From NCBI RefSeq assembly GCF_009905725.1, contig NZ_JAAAKV010000007.1, positions 186,001 to 250,000 on the forward strand: DNA of 64,000 nt, read 5' to 3'. The notes beneath the pieces are model-generated. The model searched no databases and was not told the DNA's origin. It saw nothing but the letters and a program-made list of their open reading frames with translations. This stretch comes from Emticicia sp. CRIBPO (GTDB lineage: Bacteria > Bacteroidota > Bacteroidia > Cytophagales > Spirosomataceae). Shown here piece by piece: positions 18,080 through 28,229 of the stretch; the first letter of the stretch is position 1; the number at the start of each line of letters is the position of its first letter. Both the position numbers and the translations under genes were made by a program.

Positions 18080-21000
18080 ATGCTGACCAATTTTATCAAC
18101 CGGCCGATTTTATCGCTGGTAATATCCATTTTTATTGTCCTCCTGGGTTTTCTGGCCATGACCGGCCTGCCTATTACCCAGTACCCGGACATTGCTCCTC
18201 CGGCGGTTTCCGTCACTACCAAATACACCGGGGCCAACGCCGAAGTGTGTGCCAAGGCCGTGGTTACTCCCCTCGAAAGGGCCATCAACGGCGTGCCGGG
18301 CATGACTTACATGACCTCGGTATCCGGCAACGACGGCACCAGCATTATCCAGGTGTATTTTGAAGTAGGAACAGACCCTGACGTAGCTGCGGTGAATGTT
18401 CAGAACAGGGTCACGACGGTCCTTGACGAACTTCCTGAAGAGGTGATCAAAGCCGGCGTATCTACCGAAAAAGAGGTCAACAGCATGCTGATGTACATTA
18501 ACCTGATCAGTGACGACACCTCTCTTGACGAAAAGTTTATCTACAATTTTGCGGATATCAACGTACTGGCCGAACTGAAACGGATCGACGGTGTGGGTTT
18601 TGTCGACATCATGGGCTCAAGGGAATACGCCATGAGGGTCTGGCTTAAACCGGCCAGGATGGACGCCTATGAAATCTCGGCAGAAGACATCATCTCGGCC
18701 CTGAAAGAGCAAAACGTAGAAGCTGCTCCCGGGAAAATCGGGGAGAGCTCAGGGCGACAGGCCCAGTCGCTCCAATATGTGCTGAGATATACCGGCAAGA
18801 TGACTCAAAAGGAACAGTATGAAAACATTGTCATCAAAGCCTCTCCCAATGGTGAACTACTGCGGCTGAAGGACGTGGCCGACCTGGAGTTCGGCTCGCT
18901 GGATTATGACGTCCTGTCTAAAGAAAACGGCAAACCTTCCGCAGCGATTGTATTGAAACAAAGACCGGGCTCCAACGCCAGCGAAGTGATCGACAATATC
19001 AAATCAAGACTCGATTTCCTGAAAGAAACCACCTTCCCTCCGGGCATGACGTACACCATCAGCTATGATGTCTCGAGATTTCTGGATGCTTCCATAGATG
19101 AAGTGATCAAGACCCTGATCGAAGCGTTTATCCTGGTGGCCTTTGTGGTGTTTCTTTTCCTGCAGGATTTCAGGTCTACGCTGATTCCGGTGCTGGCTGT
19201 TCCGGTTTCGCTGATCGGGACATTTGCTTTTATGCATTTATTTGGCTTTTCGATCAATCTGCTGACTTTATTTGCCCTTGTTCTTGCGATTGGTATCGTC
19301 GTCGATAATGCGATTGTCGTCGTCGAGGCCGTCCACGCCAAAATGGAGGAAAAGCACCTGGGACCCAAAGCCGCTACGATAGAAGCCATGGGCGAAATCA
19401 GCGGGGCCATCATCGCCATTACCCTGGTAATGTCAGCGGTGTTCGTGCCTGTGGCATTCCTTTCAGGCCCCGTGGGTGTTTTCTACCGCCAGTTTTCAGT
19501 AACCATGGCTATTTCCATTGTCATTTCAGGAGTTAATGCCCTTACACTGACCCCGGCATTGTGTGCGATCATGCTTGAAAACCCTCATTTCAAGCCAAAA
19601 AAGGACAATATCCTGACCAGGTTCTTTGCCCGTTTCAACAAAGCTTATGATAACCTGTCTGACCGCTATAAATACCTGCTGAGGCTTATTGCCAACAGAA
19701 GGCTGGTGACCGTGCTTACCCTCGCAGTATTCTGCGTGGCTACCTGGGGCGTCGGTAGCGTATTGCCTACCAGTTTTATTCCGACAGAAGACCAGGGCAC
19801 CATCTATGCCAACGTAACCACCCCGGTCGGGGCCACGCTTGAGCGGACAGAGGAAGTCATGAACGAGATCGACGCCATTGCCCAGAAACTGAAGGAAGTG
19901 GAGTCCATTTCCAGCCTCTCCGGTTTCAGTATGATGACCGACGGGGTCGGAGCTTCTTTCGGGATGAGTACGATCAACCTCAAAGCCTGGAAAGACCGGG
20001 AAGCCACGGCGGACGATATCATTGAAGTACTGAAGCAGAAAACCAAACACATCAAAGACGCGGAGATACAGTTCTTCCCTCCACCGGCAGTACCCGGCTT
20101 CGGAAACGCCAGTGGTTTTGAGGTAAGGCTTCTGGACAAAACAGGCTCGGGCAACCTTCAGAAAACAGCGGACGTCGCAGAATCTTTCATGGAGAAATTA
20201 AGACAAAGACCTGAGATCAAAGAAGTATTCTCCAGTTTCAATCCGAGTTTTCCTCAATACCTGATCCATATCGACCAGGAAATGGCGGCTAAAAAAGGGA
20301 TCTCTGTTGATAATGCCATGAGCAACCTGCAGTCGCTGATCGGGAGTTTCTATGCCACCAACTTTATCTTGTACGGACAGATGTATAAAGTGATGGTACA
20401 GTCCGATCCGAAATACAGGGCACAGCCCGAAGACATCCTGAAACTCAGGGTCAAAAACAAAGCCGGGGAGATGGTCCCTTACTCCATTTTCAGCAGGATA
20501 GAAAGAGTATATGGCCCTGAGCAGCTGACCAGGTACAACATGTACGTGTCGGCCATGCTGAACGGCGAGGCGGCGGATGGATACAGCAGTGGCGACGCCA
20601 TCAAAGCCCTTGAGGAAGTGGCCAAAGAAAGTCTGCCGAGGGGATACAGCTACGAATGGTCGGGCATGACCCGCGAAGAGGTTCTTTCAGGCAACCAGGT
20701 CATTTATGTCTTTATCATCTGCCTGATCTTTGTTTACCTCCTGCTGGCAGCCCAGTATGAAAGCTTCCTGCTGCCTTTACCCGTTATTTTATCCCTTCCG
20801 GTCGGGATTTTCGGGTCTCTTTTCTTCCTCTATCTTTTCGGTCTGGAAAACAACATTTATGCCCAGGTGGCCATGGTCATGCTGATCGGTCTGCTCGGCA
20901 AAAATGCCATCCTGATCGTCGAGTTCGCCATCCTCCAGCAAAAAGAAGGCCGGACACTGCTCAGAGCAGCCGTGGGCGGAGCCGTGGCCCGTTTCAGACC

Positions 21001-21232
21001 TATCCTGATGACTTCGTTTGCCTTTATTGCCGGACTTATTCCGCTGATGTCGGCCTCCGGGGCAGGAGCGATCGGTAACAAAACCATCGGTACAGCCGCG
21101 GCCGGAGGAATGCTTTTCGGGACCGTTTTCGGGGTCATCATCATTCCCGGCTTGTATGTCATTTTTGCGGGGAAGAGTAAAAGGAAGAAAAAAGTAAAAG
21201 AAAAAACCAAGGAAGAGTATGCTGAAATATAA
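18080..21232 (+). CDS. Multidrug efflux RND permease, HAE1/AcrB type
   Basis: At 1050 residues it has the typical length for AcrB-like pumps, with 12 membrane segments and two large periplasmic loops. The N-terminus (FINRPILSLVISIFIVLLGF) and the family block LPITQYPDIAPP are diagnostic of HAE1 drug pumps and argue against the metal-type CzcA. In TM4 the proton-relay pair, Asp-Asp in AcrB, reads Asp409-Asn410 (VVDNAIVVVE). The TM10 lysine is kept in LLGKNAILIVEFA. It uses the proton gradient to expel hydrophobic compounds through the adaptor and outer-membrane factor encoded beside it. The 3' end overlaps the next gene by 14 bases. Substrates cannot be read from the sequence. Confidence 0.96.
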   Translation: MLTNFINRPILSLVISIFIVLLGFLAMTGLPITQYPDIAPPAVSVTTKYTGANAEVCAKAVVTPLERAINGVPGMTYMTSVSGNDGTSIIQVYFEVGTDPDVAAVNVQNRVTTVLDELPEEVIKAGVSTEKEVNSMLMYINLISDDTSLDEKFIYNFADINVLAELKRIDGVGFVDIMGSREYAMRVWLKPARMDAYEISAEDIISALKEQNVEAAPGKIGESSGRQAQSLQYVLRYTGKMTQKEQYENIVIKASPNGELLRLKDVADLEFGSLDYDVLSKENGKPSAAIVLKQRPGSNASEVIDNIKSRLDFLKETTFPPGMTYTISYDVSRFLDASIDEVIKTLIEAFILVAFVVFLFLQDFRSTLIPVLAVPVSLIGTFAFMHLFGFSINLLTLFALVLAIGIVVDNAIVVVEAVHAKMEEKHLGPKAATIEAMGEISGAIIAITLVMSAVFVPVAFLSGPVGVFYRQFSVTMAISIVISGVNALTLTPALCAIMLENPHFKPKKDNILTRFFARFNKAYDNLSDRYKYLLRLIANRRLVTVLTLAVFCVATWGVGSVLPTSFIPTEDQGTIYANVTTPVGATLERTEEVMNEIDAIAQKLKEVESISSLSGFSMMTDGVGASFGMSTINLKAWKDREATADDIIEVLKQKTKHIKDAEIQFFPPPAVPGFGNASGFEVRLLDKTGSGNLQKTADVAESFMEKLRQRPEIKEVFSSFNPSFPQYLIHIDQEMAAKKGISVDNAMSNLQSLIGSFYATNFILYGQMYKVMVQSDPKYRAQPEDILKLRVKNKAGEMVPYSIFSRIERVYGPEQLTRYNMYVSAMLNGEAADGYSSGDAIKALEEVAKESLPRGYSYEWSGMTREEVLSGNQVIYVFIICLIFVYLLLAAQYESFLLPLPVILSLPVGIFGSLFFLYLFGLENNIYAQVAMVMLIGLLGKNAILIVEFAILQQKEGRTLLRAAVGGAVARFRPILMTSFAFIAGLIPLMSASGAGAIGNKTIGTAAAGGMLFGTVFGVIIIPGLYVIFAGKSKRKKKVKEKTKEEYAEI

Positions 21233-22664
21233 TCGTTTAATCATTGTTCTGGTCGCCGGCCTTTCCTGGGGCTGTAAAGTCAATGTCACGCCTGTTAAAA
21301 CAGACCATTTCCATTTGCCGAAGTCTTATGGAAGTCTGTCTGCCGAAGGCTCTGCTTCATTGCCGGAGGCCCGGTCTTTTTTCGGAGACGACAAACTCAC
21401 AGCCCTGATCGATACTGCACTACACAACAATTTTGATCTGCAGACCGCCCTTCAGAAAATCGAACTGGCCAGGGCGGGTGTCCGCTACATGAAAGGCGTC
21501 AATCTGCCCGATTTATCGGCTTCGCTGGTGCTGGGGCAACGTAAGTTCGGTAAATACACCATCGACGGTGTCGGGAATTACGATACCGGTTTTTCAGACA
21601 ATATCTCGGATAAACAGCAGATTCCGGGGCCTGTGGTGCCGGATTATTTTGTGGGCCTGCAAAGCTCCTGGGAGGCTGACCTGTGGGGTAAACTGAAAAG
21701 CAAACAAAAAGCGGCAGCTGCCAGGTTTATAGCTACGGAGTTTGGCCGTGACCTGATCAGAACAACGCTGGTAGCTGAGGTGGCCGGGGCTTATTTTGAG
21801 CTGACTATTCTTGACAATGAGCGTAATATCCTGGAAGAAAACATCAGGCTGCAACAGTCGGCCCTGGACATTGTCAGGGTACTTAAGCAGGCCGGAGAAG
21901 CCAACCAGCTGGGTGTCGAATTACTGAGTGCCCAGCTGCTAAGCTCAAAGGCCCTGAAAGTGGAAGTGAATCAGAAAATAGTGGAAACCGAGAACACCAT
22001 TAATTTTCTCCTGGGAAGATTCCCCCAGGCTATCGACAGGACGGCCCTTTCCCGGGACCAGATCCTCCCGCCGCAGATGAAAGCCGGGGTGCCGTCTGCC
22101 TTACTGGCAAACCGCCCCGATATCCGTCAGGCAGAAATGGAACTGATGGCCACCAATGCTGATGTTTTTTCAGCCAAGGCGGCCTTTTATCCTTCTTTAA
22201 ATATCAATGCGACGATGGGTCTTCAGGCGTTCAAAGCCGTTCTCCTTTTTGAACCGGCTTCTTTTGCCTATACCCTCGCCGGCGGACTGACCGCTCCCCT
22301 GCTCAACAGAAGGGCGATCATCGCCAACCTGATGGCTTCTGAAGCGGAACAAAAACAAGCTTACATCAACTATCAGAAAACGGTGGTCAACAGTTTTACG
22401 GAGGTTTATAACTATCTGAACCTCATTGACAACACCAACCAGATGTATGACCTGAAGGCCGAAGAAGTGGACATTCTTAAAGTCTCCATTGAAACCTCTT
22501 CCGAGCTTTTCAAGTCGGGCAGGGCCACTTACCTGGAGGTAATCACCGCCCAGAAAAACGCTTTGCAGTCACAGATTGAACTGATCAACCTGAAAAAGAA
22601 ACAGTTTAACGCCGTTATTGGCCTCTACAAATCTTTGGGTGGCGGATGGAATAAAGCCTTATAA
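21219..22664 (+). CDS. NodT/OprM-type outer-membrane efflux lipoprotein (TolC family)
   Basis: This 481-residue protein has lipobox SWGC (Cys19) and two OEP repeats. They carry the usual motifs: LIDTALHNNFDLQTAL near the start, SSWEADLWGKLKSK, LLANRPDIRQAEMELMA in the centre and EVYNYLNLIDN near the end. It forms the trimeric channel that completes the tripartite pump. The start overlaps the last 14 bases of the pump gene, a sign of translational coupling. The operon ends at a bidirectional hairpin directly after this gene. Confidence 0.95.
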   Translation: MLKYNRLIIVLVAGLSWGCKVNVTPVKTDHFHLPKSYGSLSAEGSASLPEARSFFGDDKLTALIDTALHNNFDLQTALQKIELARAGVRYMKGVNLPDLSASLVLGQRKFGKYTIDGVGNYDTGFSDNISDKQQIPGPVVPDYFVGLQSSWEADLWGKLKSKQKAAAARFIATEFGRDLIRTTLVAEVAGAYFELTILDNERNILEENIRLQQSALDIVRVLKQAGEANQLGVELLSAQLLSSKALKVEVNQKIVETENTINFLLGRFPQAIDRTALSRDQILPPQMKAGVPSALLANRPDIRQAEMELMATNADVFSAKAAFYPSLNINATMGLQAFKAVLLFEPASFAYTLAGGLTAPLLNRRAIIANLMASEAEQKQAYINYQKTVVNSFTEVYNYLNLIDNTNQMYDLKAEEVDILKVSIETSSELFKSGRATYLEVITAQKNALQSQIELINLKKKQFNAVIGLYKSLGGGWNKAL

Positions 22665-22665
22665 A

Positions 22666-22699
22666 AAAACCGGGGCTCCAGATCGGATGCCCCGGTTTT
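22666..22699. terminator. Bidirectional rho-independent terminator
   Basis: The 11-base arms AAAACCGGGGC (22666-22676) and GCCCCGGTTTT (22689-22699) form a perfect stem with a 12-base loop. It lies between the convergent efflux operon and rhamnosidase gene. On the minus strand the stem is followed by a run of seven T, so it should stop both transcripts. Confidence 0.9.
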
Positions 22700-22701
22700 C
22701 A

Positions 22702-25098
22702 TTACTTCGCTGTCAGGTTATTTTCCCCAGGTTTCAACGGATATATTTTGCCCGCAAAAGCAAACTCTCCGCTTACTCCCGGCGGCAGTTTTATTTTAGC
22801 TCTAAGCCCGGTCTTGTCTTTAAGATAATCAACGCTGACTTCGCCTTTCGGATGCGGAATGCTTCCGGAGGCTTTGGTCAGTGTTCCCAGGCGGGGCTGT
22901 ATCCGGACTCTCGAGAAATTGGGTGCGGAGGCATCAATACCCAGCATAATCCTGAAAAACTCAATGTTAGGATGGGCACTCCACGCATGGCAGTCTGACC
23001 GGGTCTTGGAAGGTTCAAACTGCTCAGCCCAGGTAGTCAGACCATTATCCATCTGCTGTCTCCATTCATCGAGCAAGACCATGTAATCATCCACAACCCC
23101 GGCTTTGTTAGCCGCCTGGTGCAGGTAATATTTAAAATAAACCGAACAAGGCATCAGTGATTTATCCTTCAGAATGTTCCGCATCAGTTTTTTGGCCTCT
23201 TCTCCCGTAACAGTTCCGGTCAGTACTGCGAGGGCATTAGGATGCTGTGAATAATGTTTGAATTCAGGGGTATCGCTGAAAATGCCTTTTTGTTTGTCCC
23301 AGTAAATTGCCTTCACAGATTTTTGCAGCAGGGCTATTTTCTTACTGTACTCTGCCACACGCTCCTGCGAGCCAAACCGCTGCTCCAGTTCCAGGGCATT
23401 CTGCAAAGCCCAGAGCAACTGGAAATCCAGGGCGGATGATTCTCCCTTGGCAGTGTAAGGGGCTCTTCCTGCCTGCCAGTCGGGGTCTTCAGACCAGTCT
23501 GTAAAATTCCAGTAAGGTACTTTGTTTAAGGTCCCATCGGGTTTCTGTAATTTAAAAAACCACCGGAGAATTTCCCTTGATCCGGGAAGCATGCTTTTTA
23601 CGAATTCATTATCGTTTCTGTATTTATAAAAGTCGTGAACCATCCCGATCCACCACAAAGAAAAAGGAGGGATTTGCTGCGGTACGTAGCTCGGAAAACG
23701 GCTTTGGGTAATACCTTCTGCCAGTCTCGACTGGTCAAATTGTTTGATGGCATTTCTGGCCAGGCGGTCGTCTCCGGAGTTAAAGTAAGAGATCAGGGCC
23801 TGAATTCTCGAGTCGCCGACATACTGCAATTGCTCATAATACGGACAGTCCATGTAAGTTTCTGTAGCACAAAGCCGGGCGGTTCTCCAACCGATGGCCA
23901 TCATTTTATCAATCTCCGGGTTTCCGGATTCCAGCTTCGCATTCATTTTAAACGGATATCCTGTCTGGATAGCTCTGAAGTTGGTGATCACCAAAGGCTC
24001 ATCTTTGGTTTCAATCTCCAGCTTAACATACCTGAACGTCCTGTACCAGAGCGATTCCCAGGTCCTGCCTTTTCCGCCGTCACACCAGATTTTGTCTTTA
24101 GGGCCTACCAGCCTGAAACCCTCTCCTACGCTGTTGCGGTTAGGTTTCCTTTGTTCCGCACGCCAGTCTCCGCTTTTCTCATCAATAAAAAACGACTCTG
24201 CATATTGTAATGATATGGAAGAGGACTTCCCTCCGCTGAACTCAAATGCCGGGTAAGCATTGACCAGTTCTTCCTGGTCAATCAGGATTTCTACCTTGCT
24301 GTTGGCAGGTACGTCCAGTCTTGCCCATTCGTAAGGAAAGTCGTCCTGCACGTTCATTCCTTTTCCATACCTCATTTTTTTATAAGAAATTTCCTCCCTT
24401 TCCATCGCAGGGATTTCACGGGGTACGAGCAGCAATGCTTCTGTCCAGTCGGCTCCGTATTTAGGCAGGCCCTTACTGGTTTTCTGGGCAGACGCCCAGG
24501 CTGAATCGTCAAAGTCCTTCATCTCCCAATTGGCGGGATACTGACTGTAACTGACCTCCTCCTGGGGCCCGGCCACATAGTAAGTGTAAGTCATCTGGGG
24601 TTTCTGAATGGCGTAGGCATTGTTTCGGTAACACTTCCAGGTTTGATCAGTGTTTAATACTGCTTCCTTCTGAGAATTGCCCTGCAGGATAAACCCGGTG
24701 CTGAAGGTCATCTGGGCCATCGGCCTTTCCTTGCCAAACTGCCACACCACAGCCGCAATGACATTATCACCCGGCTTTAAATACGAAGAGATATCAAGTG
24801 TCTCAAAATTCCAGTGAAAGAGGTCCCCGCGGGAAGGCCCCAGGCCCACAAATTCTCCGTTGACATATAATTTATACCGGTTATCGGCCGACACATGAAT
24901 GATAAATTCAGAGGGTTGGGTCGTCAGGTTAAATGATTTCCTGAAATGGTACACACCAAACTCAAGGTCCTGCTGACCCGGTACTTTGATCCAGTGGGCG
25001 TCCCAGGTTTGCTGCAATACAGGCGGGGCTATTTTCTGGGCAGCAAGTTTAATGACGAAAAACAGGCAAAAGGCCAGGGTAATGTGTAATATTTTCAT
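22702..25098 (-). CDS. GH78-like alpha-L-rhamnosidase, secreted
   Basis: The 798-residue protein has a signal peptide (about 1-20, ending KLAAQ) and an N-terminal beta-sandwich with carbohydrate-binding features (SADNRYKLYVNGEFVGLGPS, ETLDISSYLKPGDN). A six-hairpin catalytic domain (about 390-700) and a C-terminal beta domain complete it. The family block DCPYYEQLQYVGDSR corresponds to DCPQRDERLGWTGD of GH78; Glu422 in it is the candidate general acid. Members hydrolyse terminal alpha-L-rhamnose from glycans or plant glycosides in the periplasm or outside. It is a single gene, ending in the shared terminator. The substrate preference is uncertain because the catalytic block departs from the canonical spelling. 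Confidence 0.85.
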   Translation of the reverse strand: MKILHITLAFCLFFVIKLAAQKIAPPVLQQTWDAHWIKVPGQQDLEFGVYHFRKSFNLTTQPSEFIIHVSADNRYKLYVNGEFVGLGPSRGDLFHWNFETLDISSYLKPGDNVIAAVVWQFGKERPMAQMTFSTGFILQGNSQKEAVLNTDQTWKCYRNNAYAIQKPQMTYTYYVAGPQEEVSYSQYPANWEMKDFDDSAWASAQKTSKGLPKYGADWTEALLLVPREIPAMEREEISYKKMRYGKGMNVQDDFPYEWARLDVPANSKVEILIDQEELVNAYPAFEFSGGKSSSISLQYAESFFIDEKSGDWRAEQRKPNRNSVGEGFRLVGPKDKIWCDGGKGRTWESLWYRTFRYVKLEIETKDEPLVITNFRAIQTGYPFKMNAKLESGNPEIDKMMAIGWRTARLCATETYMDCPYYEQLQYVGDSRIQALISYFNSGDDRLARNAIKQFDQSRLAEGITQSRFPSYVPQQIPPFSLWWIGMVHDFYKYRNDNEFVKSMLPGSREILRWFFKLQKPDGTLNKVPYWNFTDWSEDPDWQAGRAPYTAKGESSALDFQLLWALQNALELEQRFGSQERVAEYSKKIALLQKSVKAIYWDKQKGIFSDTPEFKHYSQHPNALAVLTGTVTGEEAKKLMRNILKDKSLMPCSVYFKYYLHQAANKAGVVDDYMVLLDEWRQQMDNGLTTWAEQFEPSKTRSDCHAWSAHPNIEFFRIMLGIDASAPNFSRVRIQPRLGTLTKASGSIPHPKGEVSVDYLKDKTGLRAKIKLPPGVSGEFAFAGKIYPLKPGENNLTAK

Positions 25099-25429
25099 TT
25101 TAACAGGGGTTGAATATTAAGCCGCTGAAAAACAGCCGGATGTAAATATAAAAACAATTCAAGAATCAAACTCTACGTCAACGCCTAATTTAATAAGGTG
25201 CAGATCATGAAACTGGACAAATCCAAGAAGTATTCGGGAAACCCGAAGTGGTGCTTCCGGTAAAAAAGAGAGTCGTATCAATACCTCTTTTTCGTGCCCA
25301 TAAATATCACATACCATCCGGCGGTCAACTCTAAAAATACAATTTATCGGCTTTTATACCTGTTTTTTGAAGGAATGGCGATGAAAAACAACAAAAACAT
25401 TGACTATTCTCGTAATTTCTGAGAAAAAA
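25099..25429 (+). other. Intergenic region upstream of the nucleoside transporter
   Basis: About 330 bases hold the divergent leaders of the rhamnosidase and transporter genes. A short perfect hairpin, TTCGGG-AAA-CCCGAA, lies at 25233-25247 inside an 18-codon open frame that starts at 25208. No consensus promoter or longer gene was found. Confidence 0.4.
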
Positions 25430-26713
25430 ATGTTTATTTCGGGACTTAATTTAACAAAACTTCAGATGCAGCGTTTTACAGGCCTTATTGGCATAGTAGT
25501 TATTCTTGGAATAGCTTTCCTGATGTCAAATAACAGAAAAGCGATTAATTACAGGACCATTGGAATTGGATTATTATTACAATTTGTACTCGCTGTATTC
25601 ATCCTCAAAACCGAAACCGGACAGGCCGTCTTTCAATACCTGGGCCAGGTCATCAATAAAGTATTATCCAAAGCTGAAAAAGGCGGAGAGTTCGTATTCG
25701 GCCCGCTATACAGAAAAGACCTCATGGGTGATGCTTTCGGAGCTGAAAACACCTTTGTGTTCTTTTTCGATGTCACCGCCAAAATCCTTTTTGTTGCGGT
25801 TATCGTCAACATTTTCTATCACCTCGGTATCATGCAGCGTGTCGTTTCGCTCCTGGCTAAAGGCATGAAAAAACTGATGGGCATCAGTGGTGCTGAGGCC
25901 CTGTCTAACGTAGCCAGTGCCTTTGTAGGTCAGGTTGAAGCCCAGATCATGATCAAGCCATACGTTAAAAACATGACCATGAGTGAATTACTCTCTTCCA
26001 TGACAGGTAGTTTTGCCTGTATTGCCGGGGGTGTCATGGCCGTTTATATCTCCCTGGGTGTTCCTGCTCCTTATCTGCTTGCCGCCAGCTTAATGGCCGC
26101 TCCGGGAGCCCTGGTGATCTCCAAGATCGTATGGCCTGAAACCCAGAAATCAGAAACCCTGGGCGAAGTAAAATTAAATACAGCAAAAACACACGTGAAC
26201 CTGCTCGACGCTATTGCCTCCGGTGCTGCAGAAGGTCTGAAAATATCATTGAACGTTATGGCCATGCTGATCGGCTTTATCGGCCTTATTTACCTGATCG
26301 ACGCAGGTTTGTGGAGAGTCGGATATTACGGCTGGGGACAAACCGACCTGAGCATGAATTTTATCCTGGGTAAATTCTTCTCTGTTTTTGCGTATGTAAT
26401 GGGTGTTCCTGCTGCCGATATTGAAGTAGCCGGCTCATTGATGGGTACCAAAATGGTGGTGAATGAATTCGTAGCTTACCTTGATCTCGTTAAATTAAAA
26501 GATACGCTTAACCCGAAAACGCTGGCAATCACCAGTTTTGCTCTGTGTGGATTTGCCAATTTCAGCTCTATTGCCATCCAGGTAGGAGGTATCAGCGAAC
26601 TTGCCCCGAGCCGCAGAAGCGACCTGGCCAAGCTGGGCTTTAAGGCCCTGATCTGCGGTACACTGGCCAGTTATCTGTCAGCCACTATCGCCGGATTGCT
26701 GCTTTCTTTCTAA
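25430..26713 (+). CDS. NupC/CNT-family concentrative nucleoside transporter
   Basis: From the ATG at 25430 the protein has 427 residues; the frame stays open to 25400, and an ATG at 25466 is another possible start. It has the CNT layout: an N-terminal three-helix part, a nucleoside-recognition 'gate' region (SNVASAFVGQVEAQIMIKPYVKN is the family signature in two blocks) and a C-terminal transport domain (FALCGFANFSSIAIQVGGI). CNT proteins take up nucleosides with sodium or protons across the inner membrane. The gene stands alone and ends 3 bases from the convergent kinase gene, with no hairpin between them. Confidence 0.93.
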   Translation: MFISGLNLTKLQMQRFTGLIGIVVILGIAFLMSNNRKAINYRTIGIGLLLQFVLAVFILKTETGQAVFQYLGQVINKVLSKAEKGGEFVFGPLYRKDLMGDAFGAENTFVFFFDVTAKILFVAVIVNIFYHLGIMQRVVSLLAKGMKKLMGISGAEALSNVASAFVGQVEAQIMIKPYVKNMTMSELLSSMTGSFACIAGGVMAVYISLGVPAPYLLAASLMAAPGALVISKIVWPETQKSETLGEVKLNTAKTHVNLLDAIASGAAEGLKISLNVMAMLIGFIGLIYLIDAGLWRVGYYGWGQTDLSMNFILGKFFSVFAYVMGVPAADIEVAGSLMGTKMVVNEFVAYLDLVKLKDTLNPKTLAITSFALCGFANFSSIAIQVGGISELAPSRRSDLAKLGFKALICGTLASYLSATIAGLLLSF

Positions 26714-26716
26714 GGT

Positions 26717-28162
26717 TTATTTCAAAGAAAACGTCAGCCTGAAAGTCGTGCCCTTGTTCAGCTCTGAGTCAACCTCTATGTCTACATTGTGGGCTTTCAG
26801 GATGGTCAGCGTAGCGGCCAGCCCTAAACCTATACCGTTATTTTTGGTCGTGAAATAAGGTTCGAATAACCTTGACAGTTGCTCTTTGTCCATCCCGACG
26901 CCATTGTCTCTGATGATCAGTTTAAAGAGATTATTCTGCCTTTCCGTCCGGATAGAGATGGCCGGGTTCTGAACTCCATTCATAGCCTCGATAGCGTTAA
27001 CCAGGATATTGGTGAAAGCGATCCTCAGCTTATCCTCATGAAGAGCCAGTAAAGTATCCACATCTTCAAATTCCTTGGCAATGAACACGCCGTTTAACCT
27101 GGCCCTGTCAAGCACGTCGTCTACCGCCTGAAGAATAACCCGGTGAACCGGGGTAGGGGTCAGTTCAATGTCCTTTTGTCTCGCAGAATTTAGTACTTCG
27201 GTAATCAGCCCGTCTATTCGCAATGAATTCCGCTTGATAATTTCCAGGTAGGTCAGCAGGTATTCATCCGAAATCTCGGATTCTATGCTGTCTACAGAAA
27301 GGGTAATATTGGTCAGCGGATTCCTGACTTCATGTGCCAGTGTCCTCATCAACCTGGCCGTGGCTTCCATTTTTTCAGAAAGCAGTGTCGCCTTTTCGGC
27401 TTTCAGGCGGTCGGTCTGGTCAATGATGATACCGTGAATAAACCAGTCTTTTTCCAGGCTGTCTTCCAGGGCACAGGTAAGCATGCAATGCTTGAGTTCT
27501 CCGCTTTTGCTTTTAATAACCACCGGAAAGTTGATCACCTCCTCTCCTGCCGAAATTAATTCACTCACCTCCTGGGTGCCTTTGGCATCAGAGATGAGAT
27601 CAAAAAACCTCAGTTCGTATACTTCCTCCTGGGTATAGCCCAGCAGAAATTCAACCGACTTACTGATGCTGATGGCATTGAAGTCAGAGTCGGCAATAAA
27701 AATAATGTCTTTGGATTGTTCAATAACGGTCCGGTACTTTTTCTCGCTTCCTTTCAGGGCTTTGAGGGTATCAGCCTGCTTCAGTGAATACCTGATACTT
27801 CTGGCCAGTATTTCAGGACTGAGGTCGCTTTTAACCAGGTAATCGTACGCTCCTATTTCTACAGCCAGGTTGTCGATGTCCTGGTCGCCTTTGCCGGTAA
27901 GCAAAATAACGGGTTCCTCACATCCCTTGGCTTTTGTAATTTCCAGGAGGTCAATGCCTGTCTGGGCACCCAAAAGAAAATCAAAGATAAACAGGTCGTA
28001 TTTATTAGGGGCGATGGTTTCGACAGCCTCCTTAAAAGATTTGGCCCAGGTAACTTCAAACTTCAGATTCCTGATATCCGACAACAGATCTGTCGTCAGA
28101 AAATAATCATCCTCGTCGTCATCCACCAGCAAAACCCTCAGGGATTTGGCATCTTTGATCAT
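26717..28162 (-). CDS. Response-regulator/PAS/histidine kinase hybrid
   Basis: The preferred start is the ATG at 28162 (MIKDAKSLRVLLVDDDEDD); the frame is open to 28198. It begins with a receiver domain (phosphoacceptor Asp61 in IFDFLLG, TGKGDQD, YLVKSD). A PAS domain follows (EKKYRTVIEQSKDIIFIADS), then HisKA with the phosphoacceptor in LAHEVRNPLTNI and an HATPase with DNGVGM and GIGLGLA. No membrane segment is present, so it is cytoplasmic. It is the last gene of the rpoN operon, 67 bases after the mscS gene. A receiver at the N-terminus suggests that its kinase is itself controlled by phosphorylation from another kinase, perhaps one encoded upstream; that link is inferred. Confidence 0.92.
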   Translation of the reverse strand: MIKDAKSLRVLLVDDDEDDYFLTTDLLSDIRNLKFEVTWAKSFKEAVETIAPNKYDLFIFDFLLGAQTGIDLLEITKAKGCEEPVILLTGKGDQDIDNLAVEIGAYDYLVKSDLSPEILARSIRYSLKQADTLKALKGSEKKYRTVIEQSKDIIFIADSDFNAISISKSVEFLLGYTQEEVYELRFFDLISDAKGTQEVSELISAGEEVINFPVVIKSKSGELKHCMLTCALEDSLEKDWFIHGIIIDQTDRLKAEKATLLSEKMEATARLMRTLAHEVRNPLTNITLSVDSIESEISDEYLLTYLEIIKRNSLRIDGLITEVLNSARQKDIELTPTPVHRVILQAVDDVLDRARLNGVFIAKEFEDVDTLLALHEDKLRIAFTNILVNAIEAMNGVQNPAISIRTERQNNLFKLIIRDNGVGMDKEQLSRLFEPYFTTKNNGIGLGLAATLTILKAHNVDIEVDSELNKGTTFRLTFSLK

Positions 28163-28229
28163 ATCTTTTTGATTAAAGTACAATAATACGCAAAACAATT
28201 CACCGAAGTTTGTCCGGCCGGCCTATTCA

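Noticed and set aside
19526-20050. Antisense open frames within the RND pump gene (also 20789-21289)
   Set aside because: Full-length AcrB-type coding on the sense strand; the antisense proteins are His-, Gly- and Asp-rich without features.
23635-24210. 191-codon open frame antisense to the GH78-like gene
   Set aside because: Shadow of the rhamnosidase reading frame.
25208-25264. 18-codon frame with an internal perfect hairpin upstream of the nucleoside transporter
   Set aside because: Too short to support; no run of regulatory codons as in leader peptides, and no terminator partner.
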